From assembly GCA_031769625.1 (NCBI GenBank), contig JAUIMM010000699.1, positions 1,178,001 to 1,242,000 on the forward strand: a DNA stretch of 64,000 bases, given 5' to 3'. This document shows positions 52,205-64,000 of this stretch, in pieces. Made by a program: the position numbers and the translations under genes. The number at the start of each line of letters is the position of its first letter. The stretch's first letter is position 1. Under the pieces are notes generated by a model. It worked only from the letters and a program-made list of their open reading frames with translations. It was not told the origin of the DNA and searched no databases. Source of the DNA: Taudactylus pleione. Its lineage: Eukaryota > Chordata > Amphibia > Anura > Myobatrachidae.

Positions 52205-53890
52205 CTTTGTGATATCTCCTCTTGTAGCAAACAGAGACAGCTCAAAATTTCACCGAATGTGTTGAAGAACAAGACCCACAAATGTGATGTGAAATGGTTT
52301 TTCTCCCATGTTGTATTTAAGAGAAAACAGCAAATGCTCGTTTTAGGCCAAAACGCATTGAAAGAAAAGGAAACAACAGAAGCGCATACTTTGTGATATC
52401 TCCTCTTGTAGCAAACAGACAGCTCAAAATTTCAAAAAATGTGTTGAAGACCAAGACCCACAAATGTGATGTGAAAAGGTTTTTCTCCCATGTTCCGTTT
52501 AAGAGAAAACAGAAAATGTTTTTTTTAGGCCAAAATGCATTGAAAGCAATGAAAACAACAAAAGCGCATACTTTGTGATATCTCCTCTTGTATCAAACAG
52601 ACAGCTCAAAATTTCACCGAATGTGTTGAGGAACAAGACCCACAAATGTGATATGAAATGGTTTTTATCCCATGTTGTAATTAAGAGAAAACAGCAAATG
52701 CTCGTTTTAGGCCAAAACGCATTGAAAGAAAAGGAAACAACAGAAGCACATACTTTGTGATATCTCCTCTTGTAGCAAACACAGACAGCTCAAAATTTAA
52801 AAAAATGTGTTGAAGACCAAGACCCACAAATGTGATGTAAAATGGTTTTTCTCCCATGTTGCGTTTAAGAAAAAACAGCAAATGCTCGTTTTAGGCCAAA
52901 ATGCATTGAAAGCAATGGAAACAACAAAAGCACATACTTTGTGATATCTCCTCTTGTAGCAAACACAGACAGCTCAAAATTTCACCAAATGTGTTGAAGA
53001 CCAAGACCCACAAATGTGATGTGAAATGGTTTTTCTCCCATGTTGCGTTTAAGAAAAAACATCAAATGCTCATTTTAGGCCAAAATGCATTGAAAGCAAT
53101 GGAAACAACAAAAGCGCATACTTTGTGATATCTCCTCTTGTAGCAAACAGAGACAGCTCAAAATTTCACCGAATGTGTTGAAGAACAAGACCCACAAATG
53201 TGATGTGAAATGGTTTTTCTCCCATGTTGTATTTAAGAGAAAACAGCAAATGCTCGTTTTAGGCCAAAACGCATTGAAAGAAAAGGAAACAACAGAAGCG
53301 CATACTTTGTGATATCTCCTCTTGTAGCAAACAGACAGCTCAAAATTTCAAAAAATGTGTTGAAGACCAAGACCCACAAATGTGATGTGAAAAGGTTTTT
53401 CTCCCATGTTCCGTTTAAGAGAAAACAGAAAATGTTTTTTTTAGGCCAAAATGCATTGAAAGCAATGAAAACAACAAAAGCGCATACTTTGTGATATCTC
53501 CTCTTGTATCAAACAGACAGCTCAAAATTTCACCGAATGTGTTGAGGAACAAGACCCACAAATGTGATATGAAATGGTTTTTATCCCATGTTGTAATTAA
53601 GAGAAGACAGCAAATGCTCGTTTTAGGCCAAAACGCATTGAAAGAAAAGGAAACAACAGAAGCACATACTTTGTGATATCTCCTCTTGTAGCAAACACAG
53701 ACAGCTCAAAATTTAAAAAAATGTGTTGAAGACCAAGACCCACAAATGTGATGTAAAATGGTTTTTCTCCCATGTTGCGTTTAAGAAAAAACAGCAAATG
53801 CTCGTTTTAGGCCAAAATGCATTGAAAGCAATGGAAACAACAAAAGCACATACTTTGTGATATCTCCTCTTGTAGCAAACACAGACAGCT
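52205..53890. repeat. Nested 5-mer duplication, 916 bp (first instance)
   Basis: Within the 24-mer, five monomers repeat with an offset of 916 (52393/53309, 52575/53491). The second 5-mer has its own mark, GAGAAGACAGC at about 53602, where the first has GAGAAAACAGC. The pair includes TTCCGTTTAAG monomers with an eight-T run before AGGCC. Confidence 0.88.
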
Positions 53891-56603
53891 CAAAATTTCA
53901 AAAAATGTGCTGAAGACCAAGACCCACAAATGTGATGTAAAATGGTTTTTCTCCCATGTTGCGTTTAAGAGAAAACAGCAAATGGTTTTTTTAGGCCAAA
54001 ATGCATTGAAAGCAATGAAAACAACAAAAGCGCATACTTTGTGATATCTCCTCTTGTATCAAACAGACAGCTCAAAATTTCACCGAATGTGTTGAGGAAC
54101 AAGACCCACAAATGTGATATTAAATGGTTTTTCTCCCATGTTGTATTTAAGAGAAAACAGCAAATGCTCGTTTTAGGCCAAAACGCATTGAAAGCAATGG
54201 TAACAACAAAAGTGCATACTTTGTGATATCTCCTCTTGTAGCAAACACAGACAGCTCAAAATTTCAAAAAATGTGTTGAAGACCAAGACCCACAAATGTG
54301 ATGTGAAATGGTTTTTCTCCCATGTTGAGTTTAAGAAAAAACAGCAAATGCTCGTTTTAGGCCAAAATGCATTGAAAGCAATGGAAACAACAAAAGCACA
54401 TACTTTGTGATATCTCCTCTTGTAGCAAACACAGACAGCTCAAAATTTCACCAAATGTGTTGAAGACCAAGACCCACAAATGTGATGTGAAATGGTTTTT
54501 CTCCCATGTTGCGTTTAAGAAAAAACATCAAATGCTCATTTTAGGCCAAAATGCATTGAAAGCAATGGAAACAACAAAAGCGCATACTTTGTGATATCTC
54601 ATCTTGTAGCAAACACAGACAGCTCATAATTTCACCAAATGTGTTGAAGACCAAGACCCATAAATGTTATGTGAAACGGTTTTTCTCCAAAGTCGCGTTT
54701 TAGAGAAAACAGCAAATGCTCGTTTTAGGCCAAAATGCATTGCAAGCAATGGAAACAACAAAAGCACATACTTTGTGATATCTCCTCTTGTAGCAAACAC
54801 AGACAGCTCAAAATTTCACCAAATGTGTTGAAGACCAAGACCCACAAATGTGATGTGAAATGGCTTTTCTCACATGATGCGTTTAAGAAAAAACAGCAAA
54901 TGCTCGTTTTAGGCCAAAATGCATTGAAAGCAATGGAAACAACAAAAGCACATACTTTGTGATATCTCCTCTTGTAGCAAACAGAGACAGCTCAAAATTT
55001 CACCAAATGTGTTGAAGAACAAGACCCACAAATGTGATGTGAAATGGTTTTTCTCCCATGTTGTATTTAAGAGAAAACAGCAAATGCTCGTTTCAGGCCA
55101 AAACGCATTGAAAGAAAAGGAAACAACAGAAGCGCATACTTTGTGATATCTCCTCTTGTAGCAAACAGACAGCTCAAAATTTAAAAAAATGTGTTGAAGA
55201 CCAAGACCCACAAATGTGATGTAAAATGGTTTTTCTCCCATGTTCCGTTTAAGAGAAAACAGAAAATGTTTTTTTAGGCCAAAATGCATTGAAAGCAATG
55301 AAAACAACAAAAGCGCATACTTTGTGATATCTCTTCTTGTATCAAACAGACAGCTCAAAATTTCACCGAATGTGTTGAGGAACAAGACCCACAAATGTGA
55401 TATGAAATGGTTTTTCTCCCATGTTGCATTTAAGAAAAAACATCAAATGCTCATTTTAGGCCAAAATGCATTGAAAGCAATGGAAACAACAAAAGCGCAT
55501 ACTTTGTGATATCTCCTCTTGTATCAAACAGACAGCTCAACATTTCACCGAATGTGTTGAGGAACAAGACCCACAAATGTGATATGAAATGGTTTTTCTC
55601 CCATGTTGTATTTAAGAGAAAACAGCAAATGCTCATTTTAGGCCAAAACGCATTGAAAGAAATGGAAACAACAGAAGTGCATACTTTGTGATATCTCCTC
55701 TTGTAGCAAACACAGACAGCTCAAAATTTCAAAAAATGTGTTGAAGACCAAGACCCACAAATGTGATGTAAAATGGTTTTTCTCCCATGTTGCATTTAAG
55801 AAAAAACAGCAAATGCTCGTTTTAGGCCAAAATGCATTGAAAGAAAAGGAAACAACAAAAGCGCATACTTTGTGATATTTCCTCTTGTTGCAAACACAGA
55901 CAGCTCAAAATTTCACCAAATGTGTTGAAGCACAAGACCCACAAATGTGATGTGAAATGGTTTTTCTCCCATGTTGTATTTAAGAGAAAACAGCAAATGC
56001 TCGTTTTAGGCCAAAACGCATTGAAAGCAATGGAAACAACAAAAGCACATACTTTGTGATATCTCCTCTTGTAGCAAACACAGACAGCTCAAAATTTCAC
56101 CAAATGTGTTGAAGACCAAGACCCACAAATGTGATGTGAAATGGTTTTTCTCCCATGTTGCGTTTAAGAAAAAACATCAAATGCTCATTTTAGGCCAAAA
56201 TGCATTGAAAGCAATGGAAACAACAAAAGCGCATACTTTGTGATATCTCATCTTGTAGCAAACACAGACAGCTCAAAATTTCACCAAATGTGTTGAAGAC
56301 CAAGACCCACAAATGTTATGTGAAACGGTTTTTCTCCAAAGTCGCGTTTTAGAGAAAACAGCAAATGCTCGTTTTAGGCCAAAATGCATTGCAAGCAATG
56401 GAAACAACAAAAGCACATACTTTGTGATATCTCCTCTTGTAGCAAACACAGACAGCTCAAAATTTCACCAAATGTGTTGAAGACCAAGACCCACAAATGT
56501 GATGTGAAATGGCTTTTCTCACATGATGCGTTTAAGAAAAAACAGCAAATGCTCGTTTTAGGCCAAAATGCATTGAAAGCAATGGAAACAACAAAAGCAC
56601 ATA

Positions 56604-58290
56604 CTTTGTGATATCTCCTCTTGTAGCAAACAGAGACAGCTCAAAATTTCACCGAATGTGTTGAAGAACAAGACCCACAAATGTGATGTGAAATGGTTTT
56701 TCTCCCATGTTGTATTTAAGAGAAAACAGCAAATGCTCGTTTTAGGCCAAAACGCATTGAAAGAAAAGGAAACAACAGAAGCGCATACTTTGTGATATCT
56801 CCTCTTGTAGCAAACAGACAGCTCAAAATTTCAAAAAATGTGTTGAAGACCAAGACCCACAAATGTGATGTGAAAAGGTTTTTCTCCCATGTTCCGTTTA
56901 AGAGAAAACAGAAAATGTTTTTTTTAGGCCAAAATGCATTGAAAGCAATGAAAACAACAAAAGCGCATACTTTGTGATATCTCCTCTTGTATCAAACAGA
57001 CAGCTCAAAATTTCACCGAATGTGTTGAGGAACAAGACCCACAAATGTGATATGAAATGGTTTTTATCCCATGTTGTAATTAAGAGAAAACAGCAAATGC
57101 TCGTTTTAGGCCAAAACGCATTGAAAGAAAAGGAAACAACAGAAGCACATACTTTGTGATATCTCCTCTTGTAGCAAACACAGACAGCTCAAAATTTAAA
57201 AAAATGTGTTGAAGACCAAGACCCACAAATGTGATGTAAAATGGTTTTTCTCCCATGTTGCGTTTAAGAAAAAACAGCAAATGCTCGTTTTAGGCCAAAA
57301 TGCATTGAAAGCAATGGAAACAACAAAAGCACATACTTTGTGATATCTCCTCTTGTAGCAAACACAGACAGCTCAAAATTTCACCAAATGTGTTGAAGAC
57401 CAAGACCCACAAATGTGATGTGAAATGGTTTTTCTCCCATGTTGCGTTTAAGAAAAAACATCAAATGCTCATTTTAGGCCAAAATGCATTGAAAGCAATG
57501 GAAACAACAAAAGCGCATACTTTGTGATATCTCCTCTTGTAGCAAACAGAGACAGCTCAAAATTTCACCGAATGTGTTGAAGAACAAGACCCACAAATGT
57601 GATGTGAAATGGTTTTTCTCCCATGTTGTATTTAAGAGAAAACAGCAAATGCTCGTTTTAGGCCAAAACGCATTGAAAGAAAAGGAAACAACAGAAGCGC
57701 ATACTTTGTGATATCTCCTCTTGTAGCAAACAGACAGCTCAAAATTTCAAAAAATGTGTTGAAGACCAAGACCCACAAATGTGATGTGAAAAGGTTTTTC
57801 TCCCATGTTCCGTTTAAGAGAAAACAGAAAATGTTTTTTTTAGGCCAAAATGCATTGAAAGCAATGAAAACAACAAAAGCGCATACTTTGTGATATCTCC
57901 TCTTGTATCAAACAGACAGCTCAAAATTTCACCGAATGTGTTGAGGAACAAGACCCACAAATGTGATATGAAATGGTTTTTATCCCATGTTGTAATTAAG
58001 AGAAGACAGCAAATGCTCGTTTTAGGCCAAAACGCATTGAAAGAAAAGGAAACAACAGAAGCACATACTTTGTGATATCTCCTCTTGTAGCAAACACAGA
58101 CAGCTCAAAATTTAAAAAAATGTGTTGAAGACCAAGACCCACAAATGTGATGTAAAATGGTTTTTCTCCCATGTTGCGTTTAAGAAAAAACAGCAAATGC
58201 TCGTTTTAGGCCAAAATGCATTGAAAGCAATGGAAACAACAAAAGCACATACTTTGTGATATCTCCTCTTGTAGCAAACACAGACAGCTC
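56604..58290. repeat. Nested 5-mer duplication, 916 bp (second instance)
   Basis: This is the same 916-bp pair as at 52205-53890, carried along by the 4399-bp duplication (56792/57708, 56974/57890). GAGAAGACAGC recurs at about 58001, again only in the second member. This shows that the 5-mer doubling and the A-to-G change came before the 24-mer doubling. Confidence 0.88.
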
Positions 58291-58590
58291 AAAATTTCAA
58301 AAAATGTGCTGAAGACCAAGACCCACAAATGTGATGTAAAATGGTTTTTCTCCCATGTTGCGTTTAAGAGAAAACAGCAAATGGTTTTTTTAGGCCAAAA
58401 TGCATTGAAAGCAATGAAAACAACAAAAGCGCATACTTTGTGATATCTCCTCTTGTATCAAACAGACAGCTCAAAATTTCACCGAATGTGTTGAGGAACA
58501 AGACCCACAAATGTGATATTAAATGGTTTTTCTCCCATGTTGTATTTAAGAGAAAACAGCAAATGCTCGTTTTAGGCCAAAACGCATTGA

Positions 58591-61500
58591 AAGAAATGGA
58601 AACAACAGAAGTGCATACTTTGTGATATCTCCTCTTGTAGCAAATACAGACAGCTCAAAATTTCAAAAAATGTGTTGAAGACCAAGACCCACAAATGTGA
58701 TGTAAAATTGTTTTTCTCCCATGTTGCATTTAAGAAAAAACAGCAAATGCTCGTTTTAGGCCAAAATGCATTGAAAGAAAAGGAAACAACAAAAGCGCAT
58801 ACTTTGTGATATTTCCTCTTGTAGCAAACACAGACAGCTCAAAATTTCACCAAATGTGTTAAAGCACAAGACCCACAAATGTGATGTGAAATGGTTTTTC
58901 TCCCATGTTGTATTTAAGAGAAAACAGCAAATGCTCGTTTTAGGCCAAAACGCATTGAAAGCAATGGTAACAACAAAAGTGCATACTTTGTGATATCTCC
59001 TCTTGTAGCAAACACAGACAGCTCAAAATTTCAAAAAATGTGTTGAAGACCAAGACCCACAAATGTGATGTGAAATGGTTTTTCTCCCATGTTGCGTTTA
59101 AGAAAAAACAGCAAATGCTCGTTTTAGGCCAAAATGCATTGAAAGCAATGGAAACAACAAAAGCACATACTTTGTGATATCTCCTCTTGTAGCAAACACA
59201 GACAGCTCAAAATTTCACCAAATGTGTTGAAGACCAAGACCCACAAATGTGATGTGAAATGGTTTTTCTCCCATGTTGCGTTTAAGAAAAAACATCAAAT
59301 GCTCATTTTAGGCCAAAATGCATTGAAAGCAATGGAAACAACAAAAGCGCATACTTTGTGATATCTCATCTTGTAGCAAACACAGACAGCTCAAAATTTC
59401 ACCAAATGTGTTGAAGACCAAGACCCACAAATGTTATGTGAAACGGTTTTTCTCCAAAGTCGCGTTTTAGAGAAAACAGCAAATGCTCGTTTTAGGCCAA
59501 AATGCATTGCAAGCAATGGAAACAACAAAAGCACATACTTTGTGATATCTCCTCTTGTAGCAAACAGAGACAGCTCAAAATTTCACCGAATGTGTTGAGG
59601 AACAAGACCCACAAATGTGATGTGAAATGGTTTTTATCCCATGTTGTAATTAAGAGAAAACAGCAAATGCTCATTTTAGGCCAAAATGCATTGAAAGCAA
59701 TGGAAACAACAAAAGCGCATACTTTGTGATATCTCCTCTTGTAGCAAACAGAGACAGCTCAAAATTTCACCGAATGTGTTGAAGAACAAGACCCACAAAT
59801 GTGATGTGAAATGGTTTTTCTCCCATGTTGTATTTAAGAGAAAACAGCAAATGCTCATTTTAGGCCAAAACGCATTGAAAGAAAAGGAAACAACAGAAGC
59901 GCATACTTTGTGATATCTCCTCTTGTAGCAAACACAGACAGCTCAAAATTTCAAAAAATGTGTTGAAGACCAAGACCCACAAATGTGATGGAAAATGGTT
60001 TTTCTCCCATGTTGCGTTTAAGAGAAAACAGCAAATGGTTTTTTTAGGCCAAAATGCATTGAAAGCAATGAAAACAACAAAAGCGCATACTTTGTGATAT
60101 CTCCTCTTGTATCAAACAGACAGCTCAAAATTTCACCGAATGTGTTGAGGAACAAGACCCACAAATGTGATATGAAATGGTTTTTCTCCCATGTTGTATT
60201 TAAGAGAAAACAGCAAATGCTCGTTTTAGGCCAAAACGCATTGAAAGAAATGGAAACAACAGAAGCGCATACTTTGTGATATCTCCTCTTGTAGCAAACA
60301 CAGACAGCTCAAAATTTCAAAAAATGTGTTGAAGACCAAGACCCACAAATGTGATGTAAAATGGTTTTTCTCCCATGTTGCATTTAAGAAAAAACAGCAA
60401 ATGCTCGTTTTAGGCCAAAATGCATTGAAAGCAATGGAAACAACAAAAGCACATACTTTGTGATATCTCCTCTTGTAGCAAACACAGACAGCTCAAAATT
60501 TCACCGAATGTGTTGAAGACCAAGACCCACAAATGTGATGTAAAATGTTTTTTCTCCCATGTTGCATTTAAGAAAAAACAGCAAATGCTCGTTTTATGCC
60601 AAAATGCATTGAAAGCAATGGAAACAACAAAAGCGCATAGTTTGTGATATCTCCTCTTGTAGCAAACACAGACAGCTCAAAATTTCACCGAATTTGTTGA
60701 AGAACAAGACCCACAAATGTGATGTGAAATGGTTTTTCTCCCATGTTGTATTTAAGAGAAAACAGCAAATGCTCATTTTAGGCCAAAATGTATTGAAAGC
60801 AATGGAAACAACAAAAGCGCATAGTTTGTGATATCTCCTCTTGTAGCAAACACAGACAGCTCAAAATTTCACCGAATGTTTTGAAGAACAAGACCCACAA
60901 ATTTGATGTGAAATGGTTTTTCTCCCATGTTGCGTTTAAGAGAAAACAGCAAATGCTCGTTTTAGGCCAAAATGCATTGAAAGCAATGAAAACAACAAAA
61001 GCGCATACTTTGTGATATCTCCTCTTGTAGCAAACACAGACATCTCAAAATTTCACCAAATGTATTGAAGACCAAGACCCACAAATGTGATGTGAAATAG
61101 TTTTTCTCCCATGTTGCGTTTAAGAGAAAACAGCAAATGCACGTTTTAGGCCAAAATGCATTGAAAGCAATGGAAACAACAAAAGCGCATACTTTGTTAT
61201 ATCTCCTCTTGTAGCAAACACAGACAGCTCAAAATTTCACCAAATGTGTTGAAGAATAAGACCCACAAATGTGATGTGAAATGGTTTTTCTCCCATGTTG
61301 TATTTAAGAGAAAACAGCAAATGCTCGTTTTAGGCCAAAACGCATTGAAAGCAATGGAAACAACAAAAGCGCATAGTTTGTGATATCGCCTCTTGTAGCA
61401 AACACAGACAGCTCAAAATTTCACCAAATGTGTTGAAGACCAAGACCCACAAATGTGATGTGAAATGGTTTTTCTCCCATGTTGCATTTAAGAAAAAACA

Positions 61501-64000
61501 GCGAATGCTCGTTTTAGGTCAAAATGCATTGAAAGCAATGGAAACAACAAAAGCGCATACTTTGTGATATCTCCTCTTGTAGCAAACACAGACAGCTCAA
61601 AATTTCACCAAATGTGTTGAAGACCAAGACCCACAAATGTGATGTGAAATGGTTTTTCTCCCATGTTGCGTTTAAGAAAAAACATCAAATGCTCATTTTA
61701 GGCCAAAATGCATTGAAAGCAATGGAAACAACAAAAGCGCATACTTTGTGATATCTCCTCTTGTAGCAAACAGAGACAGCTCAAAATTTCACCGAATGTG
61801 TTGAAGAACAAGACCCACAAATGTGATGTGAAATGGTTTTTCTCCCATGTTGTATTTAAGAGAAAACAGCAAATGCTCGTTTTAGGCCAAAACGCATTGA
61901 AAGAAAAGGAAACAACAGAAGCGCATACTTTGTGATATCTCCTCTTGTAGCAAACACAGACAGCTCAAAATTTCAAAAAATGTGTTGAAGACCAAGACCC
62001 ACAAATGTGATGTAAAATGGTTTTTCTCCCATGTTGCGTTTAAGAGAAAACAGCAAATGGTTTTTTTAGGCCAAAATGCATTGAAAGCAATGAAAACAAC
62101 AAAAGCGCATACTTTGTGATATCTCCTCTTGTATCAAACAGACAGCTCAAAATTTCACCGAATGTGTTGAGGAACAAGACCCACAAATGTGATATGAAAT
62201 GGTTTTTCTCCCATGTTGTATTTAAGAGAAAACAGCAACTGCTCGTTTTAGGCCAAAACGCATTGAAAGAAATGGAAACAACAGAAGTGCATACTTTGTG
62301 ATATCTCCTCTTGTAGCAAACACAGACAGCTCAAAATTTCAAAAAATGTGTTGAAGACCAAGACCCACAAATGTGATGTAAAATGGTTTTTCTCCCATGT
62401 TGCATTTAAGAAAAAACAGCAAATGCTCGTTTTAGGCCAAAATGCATTGAAAGAAAAGGAAACAACAAAAGCGCATACTTTGTGATATTTCCTCTTGTAG
62501 CAAACACAGACAGCTCAAAATTTCACCAAATGTGTTGAAGCACAAGACCCACAAATGTGATGTGAAATGGTTTTTCTCCCATGTTGTATTTAAGAGAAAA
62601 CAGCAAATGCTCGTTTTAGGCCAAAACGCATTGAAAGCAATGGTAACAACAAAAGTGCATACTTTGTGATATCTCCTCTTGTAGCAAACACAGACAGCTC
62701 AAAATTTCAAAAAATGTGTTGAAGACCAAGACCCACAAATGTGATGTGAAATGGTTTTTCTCCCATGTTGCGTTTAAGAAAAAACAGCAAATGCTCGTTT
62801 TAGGCCAAAATGCATTGAAAGCAATGGAAACAACAAAAGCACATACTTTGTGATATCTCCTCTTGTAGCAAACACAGACAGCTCAAAATTTCAACAAATG
62901 TGTTGAAGACCAAGACCCACAAATGTGATGTGAAATGGTTTTTCTCCCATGTTGCGTTTAAGAAAAAACATCAAATGCTCATTTAAGCCAAAATGCATTG
63001 AAAGCAATGGAAACATCAAAAGCGCATACTTTGTGATATCTCATCTTGTAGCAAACACAGACAGCTCAAAATTTCACCAAATGTGTTGAAGACCAAGACC
63101 CACAAATGTTATGTGAAACGGTTTTTCTCCAAAGTCGCGTTTTAGAGAAAACAGCAAATGCTCGTTTTAGGCCAAAATGCATTGCAAGCAATGGAAACAA
63201 CAAAAGCACATACTTTGTGATATCTCCTCTTGTAGCAAACACAGACAGCTCAAAATTTCACCAAATGTGTTGAAGACCAACACCCACAAATGTGATGTGA
63301 AATGGCTTTTCTCACATGATGCGTTTAAGAAAAAACAGCAAATGCTCATTTTAGGCCAAAATGCATTGAAAGCAATGGAAACAACAAAAGCACATACTTT
63401 GTGATATCTCCTCTTGTAGCAAACAGAGACAGCTCAAAATTTCACCGAATGTGTTGAAGAACAAGACCCACAAATGTGATGTGAAATGGTTTTTCTCCCA
63501 TGTTGTATTTAAGAGAAAACAGCAAATGCTCGTTTTAGGCCAAAACGCATTGAAAGAAAAGGAAACAACAGAAGCGCATACTTTGTGATATCTCCTCTTG
63601 TAGCAAACAGACAGCTCAAAATTTCACCAAATGTGTTGAAGACCAAGACCCACAAATGTGATGTGAAATGGTTTTTCTCCCATGTTGCGTTTAAGAAAAA
63701 ACATCAAATGCTCATTTTAGGCCAAAATGCATTGAAAGCAATGGAAACAACAAAAGCGCATACTTTGTGATATCTCCTCTTGTAGCAAACAGAGACAGCT
63801 CAAAATTTCACCGAATGTGTTGAAGAACAAGACCCACAAATGTGATGTGAAATGGTTTTTCTCCCATGTTGTAATTAAGAGAAAACAGCAAATGCTCGTT
63901 TTAGGCCAAAACGCATTGAAAGAAAAGGAAACAACAGAAGCGCATACTTTGTGATATCTCCTCTTGTAGCAAACACAGACAGCTCAAAATTTCAAAAAAT
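58591..64000. repeat. Right-hand satellite tail, mixed higher-order structure
   Basis: Monomers continue to the window end. About 58440-59560 matches about 62116-63240 at an offset of 3675-3676, and the monomer at 60094 matches 62116 at 2022. Private lesions are more frequent than in the neighbouring blocks: GTTTTATGCC (60593), ATCGCCTC (61385), CAGCGAATG (61500), CATTTAAGCC (62982) and ACATCAAAAG (63013). No gene or non-satellite DNA is present, and the array is cut by the window border in mid-monomer. Confidence 0.85.

Larger units (their letters stand above)
51012..58590. repeat. 24-mer duplication, 4399-bp offset, mosaic
   Basis: About 51012-54190 reappears at about 55411-58590. Landmarks agree: 51107/55506, 51985/56384, 52393/56792, 53309/57708 and 54041/58440. 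The part between the copies, 54190-55410, instead matches 49430-50640 at an offset of 4767. The switch at about 55410 falls within one monomer (GAGGAACAAG linker joined to TTGCATTTAAG), a second hybrid. Confidence 0.87.
670..64000. repeat. 184-bp satellite DNA array (about 345 monomers)
   Basis: The sequence ACTTTGTGATATCTCC recurs with 184-bp spacing (791, 975, 1159, 1343, 1527, 1711 and onward) to the window end. Some copies are 182 bp. All monomers face the same way, and no unrelated sequence interrupts them after 670. Pairs of neighbouring monomers differ at a few to about 20 positions, whereas copies several monomers apart can be nearly identical, which is the mark of higher-order repeats. 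Orientation, unit length and scale suggest centromeric or other constitutive heterochromatin. That role is inferred, since no histone or chromatin data can be seen here. The array continues beyond 64000. Confidence 0.97.

Noticed and set aside
32703..55394. 161-codon minus-strand frames (32703, 41334, 46838, 50142, 54909)
   Set aside because: They span several monomers that happen to stay in frame because of CA-deletion units. The five copies are explained by the 5.5-kb and related duplications. The product would be the same repeat translated in shifting frames.
4842..63770. Dozens of near-identical 61-codon open frames on the + strand and 60-76-codon frames on the - strand
   Set aside because: Each is one monomer long, begins at GTG or another alternative start in the repeat, and ends at TGA in the next copy. 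They are conserved only because the satellite is. The CA deletion and monomer length decide whether a frame is open. No initiation context, domain or codon bias supports them.
670..64000. CRISPR array
   Set aside because: The repeats are 184 bp with no unique spacers, and no cas genes are present. The structure is a satellite.
670..64000. Transposon or IS insertion inside the array
   Set aside because: Reading by monomer phase, every unit follows the previous one with shifts of only a few bases. No foreign sequence or target duplication was seen after 670.
670..64000. Telomere repeats or rDNA spacer
   Set aside because: No TTAGGG-type runs and no rRNA-like sequence were found. The unit does not look like an rDNA enhancer, and no rRNA gene is in the window.

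Overview
The window is almost entirely one tandem satellite DNA array. About 670 bp of unrelated sequence sits at the left edge. From about position 670 to the end, every base belongs to head-to-tail copies of one 184-bp monomer, about 345 copies by length. A hand count of the copy at 1711-1894 gives about 36% GC. I see no gene in the array, and no rRNA, tRNA or CRISPR. The many small open frames come from the monomer sequence. The array has no internal unique DNA and does not end inside the window.

The organism is a eukaryote, probably a vertebrate. The monomer is nucleosome-sized, the array is very long, and it has nested higher-order repeats (HORs) as in centromeric or heterochromatic satellites. 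Nearly all recurrent variable sites are CpG/TpG/CpA, as expected where germline CpG is methylated. I do not recognise the satellite family and cannot name the species.

Layout. Positions 1-669: non-satellite flank with a 40-codon open frame to a stop at 122-124, then about 530 bp of untranslated-looking sequence and an AATAAA at 657-662, eight bases before the satellite. This resembles the 3' end of a retroelement or transcript joined to the array. Positions 670-5.9 kb: 9-/12-mer and 5-mer repeats. 5.9-11 kb: partly homogenised 12-mers, plus exact single-monomer duplications. 11-18.8 kb: a 24-mer duplication, with a patch at 14.2-15.5 kb rich in one-base insertions. 18.8-21.4 kb: a clean 7-mer tandem pair (1284 bp). 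20.6-24.9 kb: a 14-mer. 24-32 kb: a 21/22-mer pair. 32-40 kb: 3-mer and 7-mer duplications. 40.7-51.7 kb: a near-identical 5.5-kb (30-mer) tandem pair. 51.0-58.6 kb: a 24-mer copy containing a nested 5-mer duplication. 58.6-64 kb: a more mixed tail.

The array is built on alternating A and B monomers, with a third type, C, inserted at intervals. Monomers lacking one CA (182 bp) mark phase. Duplications of 1, 3, 5, 6, 7, 14, 21, 24 and 30 monomers overlap and nest, which is a readable record of unequal exchange. The points of interest are the duplication chronology, hybrid monomers at breakpoints, CpG decay, a pair of short dyads in each monomer, the abrupt left junction, and the indel-rich patch. 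Duplication edges were found by eye and are good to roughly one monomer unless stated otherwise.
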